From positions 1 to 46,555 of the forward strand of contig DATDXV010000014.1 of NCBI GenBank assembly GCA_035289205.1: a stretch of DNA of 46,555 nucleotides, given 5' to 3'. Under the pieces are notes generated by a model. It was not told where the DNA came from, ran no database searches, and saw nothing but the letters and a program-made list of their open reading frames with translations. A program made the translations under genes and the position numbers. Positions 39,428 to 46,555 of the stretch are shown one piece after another. Origin of the DNA: DATDXV01 sp035289205 (lineage in GTDB: Archaea; Aenigmatarchaeota; Aenigmatarchaeia; Aenigmatarchaeales; DATDXV01). The first letter of the stretch is position 1, and every line of letters starts with the position of its first letter.

Positions 39428-39937
39428 ATGTCACAAGACTATACACCGGTCGGCATGAGGATAAATCCTGCCTTAGTAAGAGGGAAATGCACAGAGTGCA
39501 GGGAATACGTTTCTTATAATGAGGATGCTGTCTTATTTGATCTCTGCCTCAGAGCAATGACAAAGCAATCAGTTATGAAGAAATACAGGATAGTGAGCGG
39601 CGTTACAGTGGAAGGTGACATCAGGGAAACTGCACACCATCACCTGAAAGACCCATGGAAGAGAACGCGGCACATTTATCCGAATGATGGTTGCCCTGGC
39701 ACACCAGAAGCCATGGAGCTGCTTGAAGAGCAGACATGGACCCTGCCTGACGGAAAGTTAAGGCTAGCAACACTCCCAGAACTGGATCACATAGGAAATA
39801 TCGTTGAGCATATGCACAGGATAGAAAGCAAAACGCCAACATTGGAAGAGCTAAGATCAGAGATTAAAGATGGGATTCAAATTAATACGGATCAGAATAA
39901 AGAAGTTCTTAGAAGAGAGAGGAAAATACTGAAATAG
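39428..39937 (+). CDS. Cys/His-rich protein, partner of the P-loop ATPase
   Basis: A 169-aa soluble protein with Cys21-x2-Cys24, Cys40, His70-His71-His72 and Cys89, possible zinc ligands, then a helical C-terminal half. No family recognised. It is six bases from the ATPase gene and surely co-transcribed. It faces the minus-strand Pro/Gln-rich gene with 12 bases between stops. Confidence 0.65.
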   Translation: MSQDYTPVGMRINPALVRGKCTECREYVSYNEDAVLFDLCLRAMTKQSVMKKYRIVSGVTVEGDIRETAHHHLKDPWKRTRHIYPNDGCPGTPEAMELLEEQTWTLPDGKLRLATLPELDHIGNIVEHMHRIESKTPTLEELRSEIKDGIQINTDQNKEVLRRERKILK

Positions 39938-39949
39938 ACATTCTCTGAA

Positions 39950-40282
39950 CTACTTCCTCAGCTTCTCCTCAAGAAGTTTCAGCCTTGCATCTATTGTCTC
40001 AAGCTTCTGAATAATCATATCCAGCTTGTCAATGCCTTCTGGAGCTTCTTGTTCTGGTTCAGGCTCAGGCTGCGGGGGCTGCTGATAGTATTCCCTGAAT
40101 CTGTAATCCTCTTGTTGTAGGGGAGCCAACTGTTGCTGCCTTGGAGGAGGAATCGGCCTTCCCTGCGGCGGCGGAACTGGTGGCATTCTGAACTGTTCCA
40201 GTTCAGAAGGGAGAGTTGTTTCTGGAGAAGATGAAATACTCTCCCGCTCTTTCTTCCTTTTCAATAAATCCATTATTCCCAT
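39950..40282 (-). CDS. Pro/Gln-rich protein with C-terminal coiled coil
   Basis: The 110-aa product starts with a basic helix (Leu-Leu-Lys-Arg-Lys-Lys), has a disordered middle rich in Pro and Gln (about 33-82) and ends in a heptad-repeat helix (about 83-110). It looks like an adaptor or tether. The ATG at 40282 has GGTGG at a fitting distance; a second ATG at 40273 would overlap the stop of the preceding gene as TAATG. Third gene of the minus-strand set. Confidence 0.65.
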   Translation of the reverse strand: MGIMDLLKRKKERESISSSPETTLPSELEQFRMPPVPPPQGRPIPPPRQQQLAPLQQEDYRFREYYQQPPQPEPEPEQEAPEGIDKLDMIIQKLETIDARLKLLEEKLRK

Positions 40283-40779
40283 CTTTCCACCATCGGAACC
40301 ATGCCAAGAGCTGTCCTTATCGCATTCTCCGCCTCTTCAGCCGCCCTCTTGGCGTCTTTCATGTACTTTCTCATCTGGTCATAATAAAACGTCCTGAAAT
40401 GAAGCCATGCCAGGGACTTCTCCAGGCTGTTGTTGTATGGTATCTTTACTATGACATAGCTCTGTATCCATATTTTGATGGTCCCTGTCTTGTCCTTGAC
40501 AGATTGCCTGCCATGGGCCCTGATCTTTAGCCATATTGTAGATCTTTCATCCTTCCCATCTTTGCATCTCCATATGCCGAAGAAGTCTATGGGATCGCCC
40601 GAGATATCCCACTTGAAATGGTCCTCAAAGAAAGAAGTGCTCTTCACCTTCAGCGCTTCCTGCATTATCAGGCCTACCATGGAAAGGAGTTTGGAGGGGT
40701 GCGGCCCCGTGTAGTCTATTGTCTTTGTTTCTGCCGGAGCTAGAGCGTTCGCTTTGAATATGTAAAACTCTTCTCCCAT
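40273..40779 (-). CDS. Paralog B of a predicted helix-grip protein family
   Basis: A 168-aa protein clearly homologous to the next upstream gene: both share an Ile-x-Tyr-Thr-Gly-x-x-Pro-x-Lys N-terminal strand-turn, a Phe-x-Trp strand, a Tyr/Trp-Leu-Lys/Val strand pair and a long C-terminal helix with a Trp/Phe-x-x-Ser-Leu start and a Tyr-x-x-Met/Leu-x-x-Tyr segment. The order of strands and helices fits a START/Bet v1-like helix-grip fold, which usually binds a hydrophobic ligand. This is structural inference only; function is unknown. Confidence 0.7.
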   Translation of the reverse strand: MGEEFYIFKANALAPAETKTIDYTGPHPSKLLSMVGLIMQEALKVKSTSFFEDHFKWDISGDPIDFFGIWRCKDGKDERSTIWLKIRAHGRQSVKDKTGTIKIWIQSYVIVKIPYNNSLEKSLAWLHFRTFYYDQMRKYMKDAKRAAEEAENAIRTALGMVPMVERWE

Positions 40780-40780
40780 C

Positions 40781-41275
40781 CTAATCCCTTGCAGCTTTCT
40801 TTAACTCATCAACTAGAATAGATACAAGTCTCCTTCCCTCTGCGAAATATCTCTCCCTTACAGAAGTATACAAAATCCTGTGGTAAACCATTCTGAGAAT
40901 CTCATAGACAAGGCTTTTCTGCCAGAATGTGTCCTGGGGGTATTCTGTTCTTAGTGCTCCCTCTATAGTTATCCTTGCTGTGCCTTCTCCTTTTCCTGTT
41001 GTGCCCTTTATGGTAACCTCTACCCAATGGGAAGAGAACCTGTCAAGGTCCTTGTTTGCCTCCCATGCTGCTTCAAACTTGTCTGTCTCTCCCCTGTGCC
41101 ATGCGAATTTCTTCTCCTGTATGGAATGCTGGGACAATCGGAAAATGCGGACCATGAGTTCTGGTATCAGATCATAGAATTTCTCCGGCGTTTTGCCGGT
41201 GTAGTTTATAGTCACAAGAGTTCTTGGTCTCAGGTAGTCCTCGTGCAGCTGAAGCTTTGTTCGCGCCCATGGCAT
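40781..41275 (-). CDS. Paralog A of a predicted helix-grip protein family
   Basis: The 164-aa protein is the first gene of the minus-strand trio. It has the same layout as paralog B but keeps Thr-Ile-Asn-Tyr-Thr-Gly-Lys-Thr-Pro-Glu-Lys, a Trp-Val-Glu-Val-Thr-Ile-Lys-Gly strand, a Glu-Gly-Ala-Leu-Arg-Thr-Glu-Tyr-Pro segment and a basic/acidic C-terminal helix. One base separates it from paralog B, so the pair probably acts as a heteromer or as two specialised binding proteins. No characterised relative recognised. Confidence 0.7.
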   Translation of the reverse strand: MPWARTKLQLHEDYLRPRTLVTINYTGKTPEKFYDLIPELMVRIFRLSQHSIQEKKFAWHRGETDKFEAAWEANKDLDRFSSHWVEVTIKGTTGKGEGTARITIEGALRTEYPQDTFWQKSLVYEILRMVYHRILYTSVRERYFAEGRRLVSILVDELKKAARD

Positions 41276-41338
41276 AATATCACTTATTTAATACCCTAGC
41301 ATGAATTAATAAATATCGGTTAAGGCAATCTTAAGCTT

Positions 41339-41506
41339 ATGGTGCTCCTAAAGATACTCGGAATAGTACTAATAGTAGTAGGCTACTTCCTGATAAGGCT
41401 TTTCCCAGACGAGGGAGAGGCTCAGTCAGGGGGCTTCACAATGTCTGGTATAATACTGGGTGCCGCACTATTGCTGATCGGGATAGGGCTTTTGATATTT
41501 GGCTGA
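41339..41506 (+). CDS. Small two-helix membrane protein (55 aa)
   Basis: Two hydrophobic helices (about 3-19 and 35-54) connected by an acidic Asp-Glu-Gly-Glu loop. It is the first gene of an operon: the next gene starts four bases after its stop (or overlaps it if a TTG at 41499 is used). Such mini-proteins often tether a partner to the membrane. No family recognised. Confidence 0.65.
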   Translation: MVLLKILGIVLIVVGYFLIRLFPDEGEAQSGGFTMSGIILGAALLLIGIGLLIFG

Positions 41507-41510
41507 TCTA

Positions 41511-43256
41511 ATGACAAACAAACCCATATTCGAATTCACTGGAGGCTCTGGATGGGGCATACCTGTTAATACAAACCCAAATCGAATAAATCCTACGCTA
41601 GGAGTCTATCTTGCATCAGGCCCAACGAACCCCTCAGAGCAGGAGGAGAGGAGCAATCAATTTGCAGAATTAAACTTTACAACGCAACCAGGCACGGCTT
41701 CAGGAATCTATTATTCGCTTCTCTTCTACCTTCTGAAGCTGAGATGGAATATTGCAAAGGTTGACGAATGGATAGATGTCAACCCCACGCACAGGGAGTA
41801 CTATGAAAGGACCATGGGAACAAGGCAGATGCTAGAGGGGGTGATAAAGCAGGGGCTCGGATCAATTGCTTCAGCTGTTGCTGACTATGAACTGCTTAGC
41901 CATGATCTGAGAAAATACAGAGAAATATTGAACTACGCATCCTCAAAGGACAAGGAGCATTCGCTAAGAGCGATGTTCATAGACTATGTTGACACCCATA
42001 CCGAACAGTTGAGCATGAGGACATTTGTGCAGAGATGGTCCACACTCATAGCGGATTTCATGAGGCTGGATGACAAGGATGTTGATCCGGATGCGATAGC
42101 GAAGAAGCTTGGGATCAGCAAGGCTGAGGGCGTCATTCTTGCAACAAAGAACAGGCTGTACATAGAATGGAAGAAGCTGTTCTTGGAGAATGTGAAGGAA
42201 AGATATCAGACTATCCTTGGAATGTCCTCTTCGAGAAAGAGGAGCGTACAAGAATACAAGGAATGGCTGAAGCCGTACATTGCGCGCTTTAAGATGACGA
42301 AGGTGGGGCTTGAGAGAAGCTCTGTAATGGGCACCCTTTCAAAGTCCTTCGCAGACATTTCAGGCCAGTCCAACTATGCAAACAAGATATTCATCTGGGC
42401 ATGGAAGCCATTTGAGCCGCATGGATGGAAGGAGAGGGCGAAAGAGTACCTGAGCAGCGAAGGGTTCGTGATAGATCCTTATGACGACTTTGTGAGGGAG
42501 AATTTCATACTTGATCCGAAGAAGGGCCTTGCGAAAGAATATCCATACTTGGCAGAGGAAGTGATGTATTGCGAAAACTGCAGGAAATATTTCGATTCAG
42601 GAATAGAGTTCTGCGACAAATGCGGAAGGACACTGGACAGCAGAGCAAGGGCGGACAAAATAGTTGACGAGGAGATAAAGCCGAAATGGAAGGCAAAGGA
42701 GATGAAACTGGACCCTGCAGTGCCTTATTATCTGCTTCTAGAGATCAATGTAGATAGGCTGGGGGTCAGGCTGCAGACCGGCGAACTGGAAGACATAACC
42801 TTCAACACTAAAATGAGGGTGGTATCGCAGAACATAATGCTTGTAAAGTTGCTGGAGCTTGTATGCAGGGACAACGAGCTGGAGAAGTATATCAACATAA
42901 TAATAGGAAAAAATATTGAAGAGAAGAGCATAGAGCAAGTTGCAAAGGAAAATTATCCGCAGCTCTTTGGGAAAGAGGAGAAGAAGCCGACCGGGTGGAA
43001 GAAGATAAGGTCAGACTTCATGAAAATGAAAGAAGAGTTCGTAGGGCCGCTGAGGGGCGCCAGAGAGCTTCTCCCCGAGAGTATAGGCTTAAGGCAGTAC
43101 GCATACAAGCCCATTTCCAAGAGATTCCTTTTCTTGAAGAGAGGACCTTATGAGAGCAATTTCGGGGAGAGGATAAAGAAGGCGTATCTTGCGCATTCAG
43201 GACTCGTGCTTGTATCAATTTCAGAATTCTTGAAGCAGAAAGTGGGTGTTCATTGA
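41511..43256 (+). CDS. 581-aa zinc-ribbon protein of unknown function
   Basis: A large mostly helical, soluble protein. A Gly-Gly-Ser-Gly-Trp-Gly segment lies near the N-terminus, and a zinc ribbon Cys354-x2-Cys357-x10-Cys368-x2-Cys371 splits it into a roughly 350-aa N-terminal part and a 210-aa C-terminal part. No enzymatic motif is obvious. The ATG at 41511 is preferred; TTG at 41499 is in frame. Its stop overlaps the start of the TIM-barrel gene (TGATG), so the two are made together. I do not recognise a family. Confidence 0.75.
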   Translation: MTNKPIFEFTGGSGWGIPVNTNPNRINPTLGVYLASGPTNPSEQEERSNQFAELNFTTQPGTASGIYYSLLFYLLKLRWNIAKVDEWIDVNPTHREYYERTMGTRQMLEGVIKQGLGSIASAVADYELLSHDLRKYREILNYASSKDKEHSLRAMFIDYVDTHTEQLSMRTFVQRWSTLIADFMRLDDKDVDPDAIAKKLGISKAEGVILATKNRLYIEWKKLFLENVKERYQTILGMSSSRKRSVQEYKEWLKPYIARFKMTKVGLERSSVMGTLSKSFADISGQSNYANKIFIWAWKPFEPHGWKERAKEYLSSEGFVIDPYDDFVRENFILDPKKGLAKEYPYLAEEVMYCENCRKYFDSGIEFCDKCGRTLDSRARADKIVDEEIKPKWKAKEMKLDPAVPYYLLLEINVDRLGVRLQTGELEDITFNTKMRVVSQNIMLVKLLELVCRDNELEKYINIIIGKNIEEKSIEQVAKENYPQLFGKEEKKPTGWKKIRSDFMKMKEEFVGPLRGARELLPESIGLRQYAYKPISKRFLFLKRGPYESNFGERIKKAYLAHSGLVLVSISEFLKQKVGVH

Positions 43257-44800
43257 TGGCATACACAATAGCTGTTTCCAGCGGCCTGTGGGCAATACAA
43301 AAACCGGAAGAACTGCTGGGAATATCGAAAAAATTGGAGTGGGCGTTGACAAGGGGCGTTAATTTTGTTCAGGTTGACCTTGAGAACATTACAGAGTTCA
43401 GGGAGCCTTTTCTGGAGGACAAGATAAAAAGAATCAAGAAGCTTGGCGTTGAGTTCGGAATCCATGGGGAATCCCTTGCAACATCAGGCGGATCAGATGT
43501 TCTTCCGCTGGGTTCTGCGCTCCATACAGACTATCTGATATCCCATCAGAGACTGAAAGAGAATGTTGTGGGAAGCGGGAAGATCGGAGCAAGATTCTGC
43601 ACAATACACACCGTTGAGGCGCACCCATTTGTTCTTCTGGGAAGGGACCTGCAGTCAACAAGGCTTGTGGACTTCTGGGGAAGGCCACTGAAAGCGTTGC
43701 TTGAAGAAAACCCATCCCTTATAGACTGGGCAATCAACCAAGAGTTCATAAGAGACAACGGCCACTGGTTCGATATTGCAAGAAGAAACTTCCAAGGATG
43801 GACCGAAACATATGTAAGAACGCATAACAAGATGCCTACAGAGGAAGAGCAGAAAAAGGCACAGGCAGAGACATACAAAGAGATTTTCAAAAGCTATTAC
43901 TCCGAAGATGATCTTGCATACGGGCCAGAAAGGGTTGCATACTGGCTTGTAGCAAGATACATGCAGATGAAGAATGATCCTATATGGGCTGAAATAGTCG
44001 GGAGGAAGATAGAAGACAAGGATCTTGCAGATCTCATAAATTCCCACAAATGGGTTCCGGCTGTTGCTGCGAAATACATGTGGGGGCATCTGATGCAGGA
44101 TGCGTGCCCCAAGAACACCCTTGCCTCGCTGGAAGGGGATGTAAAGCCTATTCTGGAAAAGTACAAGATGTATCTTTCCTTTGAAACTCCGATGGCCCAG
44201 CATGGCTATGAAGGGCATGTCAGGCTTGCCAGGCTGCCGCATATCTACTCTCTTGTCAAGAACATCAATTCGCAATGGGTTAGCATGACCATGGACATGG
44301 AGCACATGCTGGGGTGCAACATAGACCCGGTTGAGGATATCAAAGCACTGCCATCTAGGGGAGGGGAGAGGCTGAAGATAGTTCATGTAACAACCCCAAC
44401 GCCGTTAAACCCATCGCACGTTCCTGTTCCTGTTGGGTCCGAGGCGCAGTATTATATTTACCAGAGGCTTTGGGAGCTGAGGCAGAAAGGCTTTCTGGAT
44501 GGCTGGATGGTTTTCGAAAGAGCCGGAGGAGACGATCCTATAAAGCAGTCTGTATTGGCAATGAGAAAGATCAAGCAGTATCTTGAACTGAACACCCCTC
44601 CAGACCAGTTGCCTCTGGATTTCTGGGGAATGGATCAGAGAGGCTGGGAAGTGCAGAGGCAGGAAGTGACAATCAAGGAGCACATGATGGACCCGATCAA
44701 GGGAATGCTGCTTGTCCCTGAGGAAGAGTACACATTCTTAAGCAAATCCTCCTCTGAGAAAGGCAAGACGCAGGAATGGGGCAAGGAGAAATACAGATAA
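43256..44800 (+). CDS. TIM-barrel protein, AP endonuclease 2/xylose isomerase-like
   Basis: The 514-aa product has the metal-site pattern of the sugar isomerase/endonuclease IV-like barrel: Ile-His-Gly-Glu near 64, Thr-Ile-His-Thr-Val-Glu near 119, Ser-Phe-Glu-Thr-Pro near 308, Met-Asp-Met-Glu-His near 347, Ile-Val-His-Val near 378 and Phe-Glu-Arg-Ala near 418, each at the end of a predicted strand. A helical insertion of about 150 residues (roughly 140-300) interrupts the barrel and is not in ordinary relatives. It could be an isomerase or a nuclease. Translationally coupled to the zinc-ribbon protein. Confidence 0.78.
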   Translation: MAYTIAVSSGLWAIQKPEELLGISKKLEWALTRGVNFVQVDLENITEFREPFLEDKIKRIKKLGVEFGIHGESLATSGGSDVLPLGSALHTDYLISHQRLKENVVGSGKIGARFCTIHTVEAHPFVLLGRDLQSTRLVDFWGRPLKALLEENPSLIDWAINQEFIRDNGHWFDIARRNFQGWTETYVRTHNKMPTEEEQKKAQAETYKEIFKSYYSEDDLAYGPERVAYWLVARYMQMKNDPIWAEIVGRKIEDKDLADLINSHKWVPAVAAKYMWGHLMQDACPKNTLASLEGDVKPILEKYKMYLSFETPMAQHGYEGHVRLARLPHIYSLVKNINSQWVSMTMDMEHMLGCNIDPVEDIKALPSRGGERLKIVHVTTPTPLNPSHVPVPVGSEAQYYIYQRLWELRQKGFLDGWMVFERAGGDDPIKQSVLAMRKIKQYLELNTPPDQLPLDFWGMDQRGWEVQRQEVTIKEHMMDPIKGMLLVPEEEYTFLSKSSSEKGKTQEWGKEKYR

Positions 44801-44801
44801 T

Positions 44802-44811
44802 CTTTTATAGT
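44802..44811 (+). promoter_or_regulatory. TATA-like box for the MNT-HEPN gene
   Basis: TCTTTTATAG is centred about 25 bases before the ATG at 44831, so this gene has its own leaderless promoter even though it follows the TIM-barrel gene by 30 bases. Confidence 0.5.
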
Positions 44812-44830
44812 CCTATAATCAAGTAGTTCT

Positions 44831-46087
44831 ATGACTGAATCTGTCGGGAAGAAGTTGAGAAAATTCTCTGTCGAGACAAGATTCGATTCTGCGAACAAGC
44901 TGAAAGACAAACTGCTTGATCTTTTCAAGGGATACATTAAATCCGTTGTTGTCTGGGGCTCTGTTACAAGGGGGGACTATACAGGAAAGTCTGATGTTGA
45001 CATCTATGTCATATTTGACGACACAAAAATGCCGCTGAAGAAGTTCGACGACATAAGGGACAAGATAGATGGCGACATGAAGAAAGCTGCTGAGTCTGTT
45101 GACCCCAGGCTTCACGTCCAGCCTATACTTGCATTGACAGAGTTCTGGGACGGTATAAGGAACTGCCATCCGCTATTCTATAATATCGTCAGGGAAGGGT
45201 ATGCAATCTATGATACAGGCTTCTTCATTCCCCTGCGAAAACTGCTCGAATGGGGGAAGTTCCCTGCAACGAGCGAAGCTGCCGAAATAAGGCTGGAGTC
45301 TGCTCCAAAAAGGCTGAGCAGGGTGAAAAGCGTGAAGCTCTACATGATTGCTGAAGATGTCTACATGGCAATGCTTGATGCTGCACAAGCGCTTCTTATG
45401 TATGTGGGTGTTGGACCTCCTCCGCCGAAGAGGGCTGGGGCGGAATTAAGAAAGCATCTTGTAACAAACGGCCTGCTTGAAGAAGAGTATCCGAAGATGA
45501 TGGACGATGTGATTGATTTCAGGAAGAAAGTTGAACACAAGGAGATAAACGAGGTCTCTGGGAAAGAGGTTGACGACTGGATAGAGAAGGGGGACAGGTT
45601 TGTAAAGAAGATGGAAGAGCTTCTGCACAAGATGGAAACGCAAAGAAAGGCTGATGATGTGAAGAAGAACTATGAGGTCATGATCAAGGCATCCGTTGCC
45701 GCGCTAAAATCTCTGGACAAGCTGCCGCCCGAACCGGAGAAGCTTTCCGACGCATTCAAGAAGTATCTTGTTGACAGCGGGCTTGTCAACTCCATGTACC
45801 ATGATGTCCTTGGAAAGGTGATCTCAATGAGAAGGATGTTGGAGGAGAAGAAGCTGGAAGAGATACCTGAAAGAGATGTGTACATGTCCAAAGAGTATGT
45901 GAGAAGGTTCTTGGTCAACGTCAAAGGAATTCTTGAGAAGAACCCCCCGAAACTTGAGAAGGCTTTTGCTGCGGAGGAGAAGATGGACAAAGCGAAGAAA
46001 GAGATTGAGACAGCAAAGGAAGAGAAGAAGATAGAGCAGAAGATCGAAGCAAAGGAAAAGAAAAGGAAGAGCAAAAAAACTTCATAG
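44831..46087 (+). CDS. Nucleotidyltransferase fused to two HEPN-like repeats
   Basis: The 418-aa chain starts with a minimal nucleotidyltransferase: Gly43-Ser44, Arg47-Gly48, Ser54-Asp55-x-Asp57, with a strand Leu-His-Val-Gln-Pro following. Two helical repeats come next (about 165-255 and 280-365). The first keeps Arg231-x4-His236, the HEPN RNase motif; in the second the same site is Arg-Arg-Met-Leu-Glu-Glu, without His. The tail (about 370-418) is a Lys/Glu coiled coil. In MntA-HepT systems the transferase adenylylates the HEPN toxin at a Tyr two residues after the His; here that Tyr is not present. Toxin-antitoxin or RNA-end function is inference. Confidence 0.8.
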   Translation: MTESVGKKLRKFSVETRFDSANKLKDKLLDLFKGYIKSVVVWGSVTRGDYTGKSDVDIYVIFDDTKMPLKKFDDIRDKIDGDMKKAAESVDPRLHVQPILALTEFWDGIRNCHPLFYNIVREGYAIYDTGFFIPLRKLLEWGKFPATSEAAEIRLESAPKRLSRVKSVKLYMIAEDVYMAMLDAAQALLMYVGVGPPPPKRAGAELRKHLVTNGLLEEEYPKMMDDVIDFRKKVEHKEINEVSGKEVDDWIEKGDRFVKKMEELLHKMETQRKADDVKKNYEVMIKASVAALKSLDKLPPEPEKLSDAFKKYLVDSGLVNSMYHDVLGKVISMRRMLEEKKLEEIPERDVYMSKEYVRRFLVNVKGILEKNPPKLEKAFAAEEKMDKAKKEIETAKEEKKIEQKIEAKEKKRKSKKTS

Positions 46088-46095
46088 CTAGTCAC

Positions 46096-46108
46096 TTTTA
46101 TATATAAC
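46096..46108 (+). promoter_or_regulatory. TATA-like box for the 114-aa membrane protein gene
   Basis: CTTTTATATATAA is centred about 24 bases before the ATG at 46126. Confidence 0.5.
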
Positions 46109-46125
46109 AACTCTGCATTTTCTAC

Positions 46126-46470
46126 ATGGCAAAAAAACAAAATAGAGGATTCAACCTAGGAAGAGCCTGGTTTGTTCTTGTATTATTGATAGCAGTAGTC
46201 GCTTCAGTGATTCCATTCAACCAGATGCTTGTCTACCTTGTGCTTGCAGTAGCAGGAGCGTCGATAGCCATAGTAAATGTGAGGATCGTGGAAGAGCAGC
46301 ATTTCCTATTGGCAATAGCCGCCTTCACAGTAATCTGCCTATCAGTGATAATGTTGGACATAGCCAGCGGCAATCTGGAGATTCTATTGAAGAACCTAGT
46401 TGCTGCATTCGGAACAACAGGCTTCGTAATTGCTGTGGCGCAGATTTCAAAGATCAGCCTAAACAAGTAA
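46126..46470 (+). CDS. Small integral membrane protein (114 aa)
   Basis: Four hydrophobic segments (about 13-27, 33-48, 58-75 and 87-105) with short loops and a basic N-terminus. No charged residues suggesting a pump or a metal site. Family not recognised. It converges on the site-2 protease gene at the window edge; the ends overlap by 12 bases. Confidence 0.7.
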   Translation: MAKKQNRGFNLGRAWFVLVLLIAVVASVIPFNQMLVYLVLAVAGASIAIVNVRIVEEQHFLLAIAAFTVICLSVIMLDIASGNLEILLKNLVAAFGTTGFVIAVAQISKISLNK

Positions 46471-46555
46471 ATAGCCTGCAAAGGAAACGGCTATGGCAGC
46501 ACCCCAGTAGACCTTGTTCCATGCTATTACCTTGCTCCCGTCCAGAGGCGGGATT
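46459..46555 (-). CDS. Site-2 protease (M50), C-terminal end (partial)
   Basis: Reading the minus strand from the window edge gives an open frame of 31 residues to a TAG. It begins Ile-Pro-Pro-Leu-Asp-Gly-Ser-Lys-Val, the third-metal-ligand motif of M50 proteases (normally Asn-Leu-Leu-Pro-Ile-Pro-Pro-Leu-Asp-Gly), followed by a final hydrophobic helix. The rest lies outside the window. It differs from the PDZ-containing M50 gene at 16987 in this motif (Met-His-Pro-Leu-Asp-Gly there). Confidence 0.75.
   Translation of the reverse strand, partial: IPPLDGSKVIAWNKVYWGAAIAVSFAGYLLV

Noticed and set aside
1..46555. CRISPR array, insertion sequence or rRNA genes
   Set aside because: I saw no regularly spaced repeats, no transposase and no rRNA sequence on either strand.

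Overview
This window is archaeal. It carries a histone, TFB, RNA polymerase subunits H, B, A' and A'', aIF5A, aIF6, eukaryote-type ribosomal proteins (S8e, S19e, L21e, L30e, L31e, L37e, L39e), prefoldin alpha, SRP54/FtsY, class I lysyl-tRNA synthetase, an archaeal CCA-adding enzyme, a cis-prenyltransferase and intron-bearing tRNAs. RpoB is one uninterrupted polypeptide. Many start codons lie about 24-27 nt downstream of a TATA-like box, which suggests mostly leaderless mRNAs. Gene density is very high, with several overlapping gene ends and no gene-free stretch over 300 bases. Small genes, a short RNase P subunit and many uncharacterised membrane and coiled-coil proteins suggest a DPANN-type archaeon. 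That placement is inference; I cannot name a genus.

Left part (1-4.7 kb): the end of a glycosyltransferase, tRNA-Thr and tRNA-Trp (each apparently with two introns), an unknown beta-rich protein, a UbiA prenyltransferase, a ComB-like phosphatase, a HIT protein, a second glycosyltransferase and an intron-containing tRNA-Gly. From 4.7 to 11.4 kb runs a translation and targeting superoperon: rnp4, rps19e, PDCD5-like, rpl39e, rpl31e, [RelE toxin-antitoxin insertion], tif6, pfdA, ftsY, srp54 and an anchored unknown protein. From 11.5 to 18.1 kb come Nudix, rpl21e, elp3, tRNA-Leu, uppS, lysS and a site-2 protease. From 18.1 to 25.9 kb, on the minus strand, lies the transcription operon rpoH-rpoB-rpoA1-rpoA2-rpl30e-nusA.

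The middle (26-37.9 kb) holds histone, aIF5A, an Ogg2 DNA glycosylase, an MscS-like membrane protein, a tRNA 3'-end operon (cca-rnz) with endonuclease IV, a Yip1 protein, rps8e, lsm-rpl37e, then a redox and metal-stress group (CDGSH protein, superoxide dismutase, CutA, RnfD/NqrB-like membrane protein, cupredoxin lipoprotein, peroxiredoxin Q) and tfb behind a structured leader.

The right part (38-46.5 kb) is the least explained. It has a P-loop ATPase paired with a Cys/His-rich protein; a minus-strand set of two paralogous proteins with a predicted helix-grip layout plus a Pro/Gln-rich coiled-coil protein; a plus-strand operon of a small membrane protein, a 581-aa zinc-ribbon protein and a TIM-barrel (AP endonuclease 2-like) protein; then a nucleotidyltransferase fused to two HEPN-like repeats; a small membrane protein; and the C-terminal end of a second site-2 protease. 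If there is an undescribed system here, 39.95-46.1 kb is the best candidate.

A recurring design is a single AT-rich box placed between divergent genes at roughly core-promoter distance from both starts (near 11650, 13949, 14578, 16961, 32273, 34224 and 35405).
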